From the NCBI GenBank assembly GCA_963930775.1, contig OZ005701.1, positions 4,967,669-5,031,668 on the forward strand: a stretch of 64,000 nucleotides of DNA, given 5' to 3'. Under the pieces are notes generated by a model that ran no database searches, was not told where the DNA came from, and saw nothing but the letters and a program-made list of their open reading frames with translations. A program made the position numbers and the translations under genes. The DNA is from Cliona cf. orientalis. Taxonomy: Eukaryota; Porifera; Demospongiae; Clionaida; Clionaidae. Below, one piece after another: positions 33,830-44,229 of the stretch. Within the stretch, counting starts at the first letter, position 1, and each line of letters begins with the position of its first letter.

Positions 33830-35590
33830 AATATTATTAACTGCAACTAGTCTACGGCAATTAACAATACTATATCCCATTAATACACCTTCAAACTAGA
33901 ACTCAACCCTCAATCTCACTATCAAAATTTTAATTAACAAAATTTAATGATTAATTATCATAATATTTGTGTAATAAGTAATTTAATGGCAGTCATACGC
34001 TGTGAGGTTTATCGTTTCTCCACCATAATGGTGTGTTATAGCATAGATGATAGTCCGTACTATATCATCTATGGTTATAGCAATTAATAATAATTGAATC
34101 ATCATTATAGGACATCCTCATTAATCAGCTCACTCCAATTGTTCGAGGTCCAGTCCAGTTTCTCTATTAACAACTTAGCCAAAGGGAAGAAGGAAAGAAA
34201 GAGTGGTATATTATTTCTTGAAATAGTATCAGTCAATGTATTGAAGGCAACCTGGAAAGTATGCCGCAGGGAGGTTGAAATCATATATATATAGCTGAGA
34301 AGAAAAATAGGCAGCATAAGAGATGGGATCGCAAGAGTAGCCAGAATTGATTACCATCACTATGGCTTCACTATCATCAGATCACAAATTTTGGAGTAAT
34401 GCTTCAGGCTTTTGGGAGGAGACAGGTGCATTCTGGAAGTCTAACTGGTTTCAGGTTACAAGATGAAGAAATAGCGATCAAAGAACTGCATGGCCCCTAT
34501 ACTCATTGCATGTGCTCTACATGTGTGGGGGAACCAATGGCATACACTACAGTCAGAGTCAATTGGTTGAGCTAGTATGTGTTGTCTTATGATGGAAATT
34601 CCATTCCATGGCTCAATGAAGGCATACCACCACCTGATGTCTGATCTAGCATGGATATTCATGTGGATAACAGAGCAGTGCTTCTTCTTTGCTTCAGTGA
34701 GTAATGATATTAATCGGTCTATGAAGGATCAGCCTGGTTTTACCACACTGCATGCATGGTTTAAGTGATCTAATGATAATTCTAGCTGTTCTCTCGAGTA
34801 AACTTTCTTGAATTGCCATTCAGCTCTATGAGCATATCTTTAGTTTGCAGAATTCCTCGTGTGGCAGATGTATACAGTTCAAGGGCAGCTGAGTGTTTAA
34901 GCATGCGATAGGCCCCGCCATCTTGTGAGGGGCTAGGGACCAATTTTGTACGTGCATCCAGAACAAGGGTACAGAAGTGAAGTGACCAAACAGATCACTT
35001 TGATTTGGTGCGGATATAATATCCAGGTTTTCATCCAGTGGGGGAGAAGCTTCCCCCCCCCCCAAGAATTTCATTTTAATTAAGATAAACATAATAATAA
35101 TAATAATAATACAAACCATAAAGGCTTTAATAGACTAGTTTTCATAAAGAAGAATTAACAATCTCTCAGAAAGAAGAATACATCTCAAGGAACTTAGCAT
35201 GTTACATACACCCACTCATTGATTACACAGATGATGAAATCCTGATAATATATGGCATAAAAATTTAATGTTAAAGCAATCACACTTTTCTACTGACCTT
35301 ACTTTTTTATACTACGAGTTTTGACTAATTTGGGACTAGCCTGAGCCCTGAGTACAAGAGAAATAGAATATGTATGACATTGTATATATTTGTGGGTTAA
35401 TCAGGAGGGAGTTACATTCTTAACCACACAAAGATTATGGTCATCATGTGTGTACACTTACACTGCACTGTACACTATCTTTAATGACAATATGCATAAT
35501 ATATAGCAGAGAAACTGTAGACAAAGGCATGAAACTGGGAATGTAAGAGTATTGGACCACACTGGCGAGTCTCTGGTCCGCTGTTAAGGT
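33830..35590. other. Spacer with degenerate coding-like stretch and repeat
   Basis: 34333-34710 reads as broken plus-strand frames (ARIDYHHYGFTIIRSQ, then LTGFRLQDEEIAIKELHGP, then YDGNSIPWLNEGIPPPD) separated by stops and shifts. It looks like a dead exon of unknown family. 35392-35590 is a dispersed repeat. Otherwise nothing is supported. Confidence 0.35.
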
Positions 35591-35972
35591 TAATTTTGCA
35601 TTGAGTGCTTCAGTAGAAGGAATGCCACGTCAACCTAGCTACTATAACAAGCAGTTATACCGAAAATATATACTTAAGTTTAGTAATAAAAGGTTATAAC
35701 ATGCAACAAGTTTCCTCATTTAAGGCTGCAGAATACGTATTTACTCTTTGTGATGATTCACTGATATTCAACAACTTGAACTCTCAATTGAAGGAATCTC
35801 TGTTACTGAACGGAAGATTGTGAAGATGTATGTGCCTGCAGAGGAAGGAAGACCAATGAATAAACACGATATAACCTAGTCTGTTGTATGAAGGAGCTGC
35901 TGTGAACCAGTCAATTAAAAAGCTATAATATAAGGTAGCTGTAGTGTCAAAGTGAAAGACATATAACGCAAA

Positions 35973-37751
35973 ATGTGTCATACATTTACACTGCTAGCTA
36001 TTGTAGCTATGGCTGTTGGTACTAGCCAACAACAATATTCGGATACAACGCCATTGTCCAATGATGTAAGAATACAAGGCCTTACAAATGGGCTGAAAGA
36101 TTGTCCAACCTGGATGTATTTTGCAAATGTCTCAGGAGACTGCATCTGTGGTATCACTGATTTCCATGCAGTCAAGTGTGACCAATCAACTGGAAAGGCG
36201 TATATCTTGGACAGTTATCAAATGACATACGATGAAGAGTATCAACAAGTTGTTGTGGGTGCATCTCTCTACGGCATCTCCCATCCAAGTGACCAGTTTG
36301 ATATCTACCATGAAGTGCCTATGAATTTATCACAACTAAATGAAGCCGTATGTGGTTCATACAATCGAAAGGGCAGACTGTGTGGTGAATGTAAAGAGTC
36401 CTACAGTCCCCTCGTGTATTCATACAAGATAAGTTGTAAGAAATGCTCAGGAAAGGAGAGTAAGCAAAATATTTTAAAGTTTATGGTGATTGTTCTAATA
36501 CCATTGACAGCTTTTTATTTGGTGGTCGTACTATTTAAGTTCAATGCTAACTCACCCAAGGTACATGGATTTATACTGTACGCACAACTAATGTCAGCTC
36601 CATTTGTCATTAGGGTGTTACTTGCCAATGCATACAACATGACCACTGGAGTGAAAGTCATAGCGACGCTGTATGGTATTTGGAATCTTGATTTCTTTCG
36701 TACTCTTTATCCTGATATGTGCGTATGCCTAACAACTCTCCAAGTCATTTCCTTGGATTATATAATTGCAATTTATCCTCTCCTGTTGATGGTACTTACT
36801 CTTTTGCTTTTTAAACTGCATTTTCATGACTGCAAAATCATACGGTGTGTCTGGTATCCATTTCACAAATGCCTATCAATCGTTAAGAAGGATTGGGGTA
36901 AACAGGTATCCATGATCGATGTCTTTGCTACATTCTTGCTACTTTCTTATGGCAGAGTAATGAGTGCTAGTTTTAACCTGCTCATCTACACATCCGTTAT
37001 AAACTCCAGAGGCGATTTTAGAGGTAAATACCTTTATTATGATCCCAGTTATGAATTTTTTGGTAAAGATCACATACCATATGGAATTCTAGCTTCATTC
37101 ATGCTTATCTGCTTCAATATTTTCCCTTTATTACTACTTTTCTTTTATCCAATGAAATGCTTTCAAGCATGTCTGAACCGCCTTAAACTTAGTTGCCTTG
37201 CTTTACATACATTCGTTGACTCATTTACTGGTTGCTATAAGGATGGAACAGAGCCAGGAACACAAGACTGCCGCTACTTCGCTGCATTATACCTACTCAT
37301 TCGAATGTTTTGTTATATCATCTACGAAGTTGCACACACTGATGTCTTTTATGGAATATTTGGCATAGTATCCAGCATTGTATTGTTTCTCTATTTCATT
37401 ATTCAGCCGTATAAGCCTAAGTATGCAGAATACAACAAAGTAACTCTAACAATGATCACAGCTATTGTCCTTACAATATTTAGTGCAGTTAACGTAGTCA
37501 TTGCCAACAACAAGATGTATCAAGCAGTCAGTTTGTCTATTGCACTCTTAAGTATCTCCTTCCTTGTGCCTCTATTGTACATAACATGTATAGCAATGAG
37601 CTGGATAGGAATTGGCAAATTGTTGAATCCACTAAAATTCCTAATTATGAACACAAAGAAGTCTCAAATTTCATCCGAGGAGTCGGCACTGATTAATGGA
37701 GAAGATCGTGTTCAGTCACTATACAATACTGTGTCATTGAACCAAGAGTAG
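35973..37751 (+). CDS. Cys-rich multi-pass membrane protein, array copy 2 (intact)
   Basis: Single open frame of 592 aa without introns. It starts with a signal peptide (MCHTFTLLAIVAMAVGTSQQ), then a roughly 145-residue Cys-rich ectodomain with DCPTWMYFANVSGDCICG, CGSYNRKGRLCGECKESYSP and CKKC. Sequons NVS, NLS and NMT are present. About eight or nine membrane helices follow (near 168-188, 198-218, 252-280, 313-340, 368-392, 436-452, 458-478, 490-512, 517-541), then a short Ser-rich cytosolic tail ending EESALINGEDRVQSLYNTVS. The N-out Cys module plus helices suggests a receptor or channel-like surface protein, but no named family motif was found. The other three copies have LDCYQ where this one has LDSYQ, leaving an odd cysteine in the ectodomain. 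The ATG matches the conserved start of all copies. Confidence 0.9.
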   Translation: MCHTFTLLAIVAMAVGTSQQQYSDTTPLSNDVRIQGLTNGLKDCPTWMYFANVSGDCICGITDFHAVKCDQSTGKAYILDSYQMTYDEEYQQVVVGASLYGISHPSDQFDIYHEVPMNLSQLNEAVCGSYNRKGRLCGECKESYSPLVYSYKISCKKCSGKESKQNILKFMVIVLIPLTAFYLVVVLFKFNANSPKVHGFILYAQLMSAPFVIRVLLANAYNMTTGVKVIATLYGIWNLDFFRTLYPDMCVCLTTLQVISLDYIIAIYPLLLMVLTLLLFKLHFHDCKIIRCVWYPFHKCLSIVKKDWGKQVSMIDVFATFLLLSYGRVMSASFNLLIYTSVINSRGDFRGKYLYYDPSYEFFGKDHIPYGILASFMLICFNIFPLLLLFFYPMKCFQACLNRLKLSCLALHTFVDSFTGCYKDGTEPGTQDCRYFAALYLLIRMFCYIIYEVAHTDVFYGIFGIVSSIVLFLYFIIQPYKPKYAEYNKVTLTMITAIVLTIFSAVNVVIANNKMYQAVSLSIALLSISFLVPLLYITCIAMSWIGIGKLLNPLKFLIMNTKKSQISSEESALINGEDRVQSLYNTVSLNQE

Positions 37752-38349
37752 CCATCGATACTCCTTGTGACTATTGTATCACTAACAGCTGAACCACAGA
37801 CACTGAAACTAATTAGGTTTTGCAGTAAATTATGTCCATACTATAATCACTCGATCCTATAGCATTAACTGAATTCTGGCCAGCAATTTTTCTACTATAT
37901 AATAATGTTATTGTTGGTGGGAAATTAAACTTGGTAGTTTGGCGGTTTGCTATTGCAACAATGAAGTTGAATTCTACCAAGAATGTATAAATTTCCATGG
38001 CCAAGTGGAAAGGAATGTGTATTCATGCAGTTTGTTGTTGTAAATACGTGAAGTTCACATACTACTATAGGGTGCTGCCCCAAACCATTAATTTCTGGTG
38101 CGAAAAAGGAGCACTTTGATTCTGTGCACATTCGAACCTTTGGTGAGTGCTTACTTCAACGTCAAAATGCCGTTGTCGTTAATAATATTTTCAACCATTA
38201 AATTTATCTGCACTATTGTATAATAGAATGTTAGCGTACAACCATGCATAACCAGCTAATTGTGTGTTTACATGGTCCTTTTCATCTAGCTACTGATACT
38301 GTTGTACTCTAAAGCTACATGTGCGTGTCGAATAGTGAATTTTATTAAG

Positions 38350-38574
38350 CTATCCTTTCGTTCCAGTACTTTTATATTGAGGGACTACTTGCATTCCCTT
38401 ATGACCATTACAGACATAGAGAGTGTGTGTAGCTGGGGTAAGATTGATAATTGACTGCTGTAGCGGGATAGGTGTAGGGGTTGTGGTCTGATCCAGTGCA
38501 AGTGTGTCATCCTTGCCAAGTACTATAGTATTATGTAGCAGCTCTATAGAAAGTAGTAAACCAAAAATTAACAT
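38350..38574 (-). CDS. Small conserved ORF, unit 2 copy
   Basis: 74 codons, almost identical to 30169-30393 (Q-to-K in NGHKGM, V-to-G near the end). Its upstream extension in unit 2 has lost the possible acceptor (gatttaat instead of gatttag), so expression as a spliced gene is doubtful here. It is convergent with the intact membrane gene. Confidence 0.35.
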   Translation of the reverse strand: MLIFGLLLSIELLHNTIVLGKDDTLALDQTTTPTPIPLQQSIINLTPATHTLYVCNGHKGMQVVPQYKSTGTKG

Positions 38575-39074
38575 GTAATCACCTTGGCATGAGGATGATT
38601 GGTAAACATGGACAATATTCCTGACTATAGAATTACTTTATATCTTGGATTAAATCATGAATTTTTGAAGAGATTGTGGATCCCTGCTTCAGTATACCTG
38701 TTGCATACACAGCCAAAGCCAAATAGAATATAATTATCACTAGTGTCATTGTACAGCTAAGGTATAGGAGGTGAAAATCATAGAGTTTCTTTTGTAGCTG
38801 GCAAAATGCTTATCTGCTTCAATATTTCTACAGTGAGCAAGCTGCTTTGTAACATACATTGCATGACGGCCCTATTCTCCAATGGATAAAATGTTACCCA
38901 TATGTGTGCATACTTCAACATAATTCTTGGCAATATACGGACGACATGTAGAGACACCACGACATTTTATACCGACAGAAAGCTGAAGCCACATGCACGT
39001 AACACCAACTGATCACACTGCCACATTCAATTAATGTTTCATGGGTTGGGCCAAAAAGGCACTATGTTATACAT

Positions 39075-39380
39075 ACTGCAACTCCATTAAGCATGACACC
39101 AATTCTTGCCCAAGAAAGAAAAACAAACGCCCGCCAACAATTGCAGACGAAGCCGACCCAGCTCCCAAATAAGCCAAGATCAAATCTGATGTCTGCTTCA
39201 ACTTAAATACCACAGGCCCTGTCACCTCTTCACCACCCCCCCCCCCCCCCCCCAACGTTTACAAACACCAATGTTTAAAATGCTCTGAAGACCATGCCTT
39301 CATTGACTGCCCCAAACAGACGGACAAAAATTGCCAAACAACTGCAGTAACCCTCCGCCTACGCTTTGCGGCGAGGGTTA
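39075..39380 (+). pseudogene. Gag-like zinc-knuckle fragment with C-rich tract
   Basis: After a run of C (39235-39253), one frame reads VYKHQCLKCSEDHAFIDCPK, a CX2CX3HX4C knuckle-like motif close to the CCHC type of retrotransposon Gag. It then runs into the dispersed repeat gtaaccctccgcctacgctt-tgcggcgagggttaata. The same block occurs at 59855-60150. Confidence 0.45.
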
Positions 39381-39389
39381 ATAAATAAT

Positions 39390-40390
39390 GTCCATACTGA
39401 TCACTCGATCCAATAGCATTAACTGAACTCTGGCCAGCAATTTTCCTACTGTATAATACATAGGTGGGAATTAGTTTGGCGGTTTGCTATTGCAACAGTT
39501 AAGTTGAAATCCACCAAGAATGCACACCTCCATGGCCAAGTGGAAAGGAATGCATGTTCATGCAGTTTGTTGTTATAAATATGTGAAGTTCACATACCAC
39601 TATAGGGTGCTGCCCCAAACCATTCATTTCTGGTGGGAAAAAAGAGCACTTTGATTCTGTACACGTTCAAACATTTGGCTACTTAACTTCAGTATCCATT
39701 AGTGTTCATTTCAACATTAAAATGCCGTTGTCATTAATTAAATTTATCTGCACTATTAGATATAGAATGGTCAAAATTTCACGTACAACCACAAATAACC
39801 TCATTGTATCCACCAATCTCGCGTTAATTGTGTGTTTACATGGTCCTTTTCATCTAGTTACTGATGCTGTATTCTGAAGCTACATGTACATGTATGTGTC
39901 GAATGTGAGCTTTATTAAGCTATCCTTTCATTCATTCCAATGCTTTTATATTGAGGGACTACCTACATCCCCTGATGACCATTACAGATGTAGAGAGTGT
40001 GAGTAGCTGGGGTAAAAGGTGGAAGTAGGAGATAATTGACTGCTGTAGCGGGATAGGTGTAGGGGTTGTGGTCTGATCCAGTGCAAGTGTGTCATCCTTA
40101 TAATATTATGTAGCAGCTCTATGGAAAGGTATGTAGTCACCTTGGCATGTGGATGATTGGTAAATATAGATAATATTCCTGACTATAGAATCACTTTATA
40201 GCTTGGACTACTTTCAGAAGGAGCATGAATTTTTGAAGAGATTGTGGAGCCCTGCTTCAGTATGCCTGTTGCATACACAGCCAAAGCCAAATAGAATTTA
40301 ATTCTCACTGTTGTCACTGTGTAGCTGAGGTAGAACATAAGAGTTTCATTTGTAGCTGGCAGAATGCTGTAGTGGAGGGTAAACCTATGG
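39390..40390. repeat. Gene-less copy of the array 3' flank
   Basis: It matches the 3' flanks of the membrane genes, closest to unit 3 (for example gggactacctacatcccctg and ggtatgtagtcacc), but no membrane gene precedes it. It is a partial fifth unit. Confidence 0.7.
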
Positions 40391-40929
40391 TACTGTAATC
40401 AGAATTCAATTCAGGAACTTTCTCCTGTATTTGGTGCATGGGGACTTATGGACTCTAAATAACTACATTTTATAGTCGGGGGGGGGGGGGGTGGCTTATA
40501 CTCGAGACAAAACTACCTATGCAGGAACTTTAGCTAAAATTGCAGAGGTGGGGGCGTAATTGTAGGATTCTAAGGTATTTGATTTTATGACCTGGCCTAA
40601 TGATACCAAGAGATAGTGCTGTGGTGCTGAGGTTGCAGTGGGTTGCTCCTCTGTACCGGGGTCGCAGAAGGGGATTAACTCATTAATTTAAAAGTTGATG
40701 TATTTACCGGTTACCATCTTGTCTACCAATCTCTTACGCACAATATCTGCTTAGCTGGTTTGTGAATGATAAGATACTCCTGAGATCTTTTCCCAGATGT
40801 CTCTCAGGCCCACTGTTATATATAGTGAGGCTGAGGATGATGCCGGGTCTTGAAATGTTGGTAAAGTGAGGGAAGTGTCGTTAGAAGGACTGCGGAGGGG
40901 TGACAGAAAGTGAGTAGCGAGTTTGTGGT

Positions 40930-41250
40930 TCGTGTTTATATGAGGCAGGTAACGTGCTTACATACCAAGTATTGTTATGTGGGATTATACCGTATATGGT
41001 TTACCTTACCTGTTAGTGTCTTTGGTTGGAGGTAGACTTTTTTGGCCATGCATTTCATGATTCCATCGATAATATTGGTGTCTTCATTGGAGAGGGTAGT
41101 GCCTTTGGAACTGCTGCTGCTCTCACCTTTGTCCCCTGGGTCCTTTGGAGGGTCCTTCAGAGAGAGGTCCTTGGGATTTGATGCTAGAGCTGGTCGTGTG
41201 TGGTTACGATCAGCTACAGCTAGCAAACTAGCTATTTGTGTCATAATATT
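40930..41250 (-). pseudogene. Unknown exon, inverted copy of 55290-55500
   Basis: Minus-strand frame 40975-41244 (89 aa) holds LSLKDPPKDPGDKGESSSSS, then KGTTLSNEDTNIIDGIMKCM and AK, ending near a GTAAGG donor. The same peptide is on the plus strand at 55304-55495. There is no known domain. The two copies lie at matching places relative to the following block (41575-41680 vs 55540-55620) but in opposite orientation. Confidence 0.45.
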
Positions 41251-41354
41251 ATGCCTTACTTTAATATCGTTTTTCTCGAGTGTTGCCCATCAAACAGCCA
41301 GAGAAAGTACAGAGATCATAGTTCACTCTGTATATCTCAGTTTTTACAATTGTC

Positions 41355-41570
41355 GTGATGCCAGTGTTTCAAGTGATTACAGTGATTGCAGTGTTTCCAG
41401 TGATGATAGTGATGGCAGTGTTTCCAGTGATGACAGTGATGGCAGTGATTACAACAATGGTAGTGATGGCAGTCATTATAGCGATGGCAGTATTTTCAAT
41501 GAATACAATGATGGTGGTGTTTCATGCAGTGATGGCAGTGTTTTCAGTGAAGACAGTAGCTAATGGCGAT
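41355..41570. repeat. Tandem 'gtgatggcagtgtttccagt' repeat
   Basis: Irregular 9-27 bp units based on gtgatggcagtg/tttccagtgatgacagtgat. In one frame it reads Ser/Asp-rich (SVSSDDSDGSVSSDDSDGSD). Its open frame is probably a by-product of the repeat. Confidence 0.8.
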
Positions 41571-41953
41571 GTTTCCAGTGATCATTGGAAACGCTGTACT
41601 ATAATACTAAAATTAATTATGGAATAATTATGCGTAATAATGACATCATCAAAGGAACTGATACATATAAATACTAGAGCTCATAGAGCACATACCCCGC
41701 GCGCTTGTACTGCATAGTTGTCGACCTTTTACCCGGTGCTTTCATTGAGAAATAATATTATGATGAAGTAGGGAACACTTTGCATCTGCTAGCTATTTCT
41801 ATACTTATAATATGTTCTGTATTTAGATAATGTTCAATAAGTGTGACGTGTATAGTTAGCTAGTAGATCCCAGTGTGGACCACGAGGTGGTTCCCAATCC
41901 ACACCACCTAATGTGTGTGTGTATATAGAAAAATTGCATGCTTAAAAATTTAT

Positions 41954-42310
41954 CTTCACTTGATCTTCATTATTGCTTGATCTTTGTTATTGCTTGATCT
42001 TCATTATTTCTTGATCTTCATTATTGCTTGATCTTCGTTAGTGCTTGATCTTCATTATTGCTTGATCTTCATTATTTTTTTTTATCTTCATTATTGCTTG
42101 ATCTTCGTTAGTGCTTGATCTTTGATCTTCATTATTTCTTGATCTTCATTATTGCTTCATCTTCATTATTGCTTGATCTTCATTATTTTTTGATCTTCTT
42201 TATTGCTTGATCTTCATTATTTCTTGATCTTCATTATTGCTTGATTTTCGTTATTGCTTGATCTTTTATTACTTGATCTTGATTATAGCTTGATCTTCAT
42301 TATTGTTGTT
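41954..42310. repeat. 17-bp minisatellite ttgatcttcattattgc
   Basis: About twenty tandem copies with small changes (gttattgc, attatttc, gttagtgc). It lies just downstream, in the transcript sense, of the Helentron 3' end. Confidence 0.9.
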
Positions 42311-42369
42311 GATTTATCTTTTGATCTTGACCGTTTAATTGTATTATGTAGACTTATCTGTTATGGTTT

Positions 42370-42455
42370 CAAACCAACAGCAAGATGTAATTTTCTTTGT
42401 TGTCTGATGATCTCTTTGAGTGTGCTTGTCTTTGTATTATCATTGGCTTGAATAG
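42370..42455 (-). pseudogene. Small diverged Helentron helicase fragment
   Basis: aaccaacagcaagatgta, ttgttgtctgatg and tttgt-ttatc-ttggctt match 43735-43835 in the same orientation, with inner deletions. Confidence 0.55.
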
Positions 42456-42523
42456 TAGACTTGAATTGTTTACTATAATAATAAAATTGTAGCTATTGCG
42501 AGCTATTACGATATTGTTTACCT

Positions 42524-44229
42524 TCATATGCTATAATAATTTATTTGGAACGATAAATAAGTGGCATCATGGTCCGAGTAATACGTATCGATCACATCAA
42601 TAAAGGTTTTTTCCACGGTGCCATTAAAATATATGTGGTCTAAAGTGACCCAGAGTCTGTGGTAGGTACTTGAACTAGCTGAGAAAATCCTCTTGATGTC
42701 ATTAACTGGAGCAATCTGGATGTGTTTGATCTTGAAATATCTTCATTGAAGTCGCCAAGAATAATGATGGGTACTATCTGGGGAAGATTTGCTAAATAGT
42801 CGCCAATGAGAGACAAGAATGTGGCTAGATGTTGCTGTGGACGTTTGTAGACTGCTATAATACATACTCTGCCCCCAGAATGAGTGGAAATTGTTTCAAC
42901 AGTCAGTATTTCTAGCTGAGGTGGATGAGGGACATTCATCCTAACAGGCTGTAATGAAGAGGGGCACACTATCATTATTCCACCCTTGGCTAGATCTTCA
43001 GTGATTGTTTGGACACGATCCTGTCCGAAAACTGTACATTCTTCTGTCACAGGCAAATGGCTACTTTCAAGGTGCTGTCCAGGCTGGAGGAATGTTTCAG
43101 TGAAGCACATGATGTCCACATGCCTCATAGCTTGGTCTCTGATGATATCTTCATACTTTGTCAAGAATGAATGTACATTCAGATGACTGATTTTCATCCA
43201 GCCATCCTTAGGTAGACTGAGTACCTTTGCTACTGGTTCACTGGGGAGACTCTGTGTAGACAATCTTTTCATTTGATTCACAATACTGTCACTGACTTTG
43301 ATGTTCTCGTGTTTAAAGGTTTTAATGAATAGGCCTTGAAGAGTTTTCACTCGACTAAAGGCTACGTACGCTTGCCCTGCATCAAATTTAACTTTCTTCA
43401 TATCAACAACAATTTGATCCATTGTCAGTCCTTGCACTTTATGAATGGTAGTGGCCCAGGCTAGCACGAGTGGAAACTGCCTCCTTCTTGCTTCAGCAGC
43501 TTAGTTTGTTCTTTCCGATAAAGAATACTGCTTCATGTCTGCTGATAGGTACAGCTTCAGGATACTGGCTGCGGTACTGACTCCGTGCAATTGCTGTGAC
43601 ATCTACTCGGGAATGATCAAACTTGACAAGGACCAAGGTGACTTCAGTGCCAGTTTTGATGATATCTTCACGTGCACCATTTACTAATCCATCTGAAACA
43701 TCAACATTAACAGTCAGCATTACCTTGGCACCAACAGCAAGATGTAGTTCACTGACGAGTCCTCCTGTGTCAGCTTTGTTGTCTGATGGTTTTAAGTTTA
43801 GCAATTGTGTATGTTTGTCCTTGGTGTTATCGATGGCTTTGATCACTATACATGTTGTTGTTCTGGAGCAAGTTCTTTTAATTTCAACTTGTTTTGATCA
43901 TCCACATGAGCAATTGCGAGCATATACATGGAGGGCATCATGAGGATAGCCAGGATGATCGTCTGTGATGACTCTTGATTCCAGTACCTTGATGTCTTCA
44001 TCAGTGCAGGTGGCAGTGTGCACTCGACACAAAAGTTGGGCAAACTGGCTATCATCTCTTTGTCTCATGATCTCATCCAGCTCAATCATTTTGAATTCAT
44101 CAATCCAGGGGGAGCCAGATTTATGGAGCCGTGCGTAGGCATCACCAACCTCTGCGAACACATGTGGCTGTGCAACTGGTCGTAGTTGGTAAAGATCACC
44201 AACAGCAAGTATGCTGATATCTCCAAAGA
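42524..44229 (-). pseudogene. Helentron helicase second part fused to endonuclease
   Basis: ISILAVGDLYQLRPVAQPHV (motif III), IELDEIMRQRDDSQFAQLL, LAVGAKVMLTVNVDVSDGLV, then ATTIHKVQGLTMDQIVVDM and GQAYVAFSRVKTLQGLFI (motifs V and VI). Next comes an exonuclease-endonuclease-phosphatase domain: ISHLNVHSF, DIMCFTETFL, ILGDFNEDIS, and in the next frame DHIYFNG and YYSDHDATYL. A missing T near 42640 shifts the frame before DHIYFNG. Frame breaks also lie near 43480 and 43850. The fused nuclease marks the Helentron type. Confidence 0.85.

Noticed and set aside
41042-41563. Long plus-strand ORF with Ser/Asp-rich end
   Set aside because: It overlaps the minus-strand exon and its end is the tandem repeat; the frame is a by-product.
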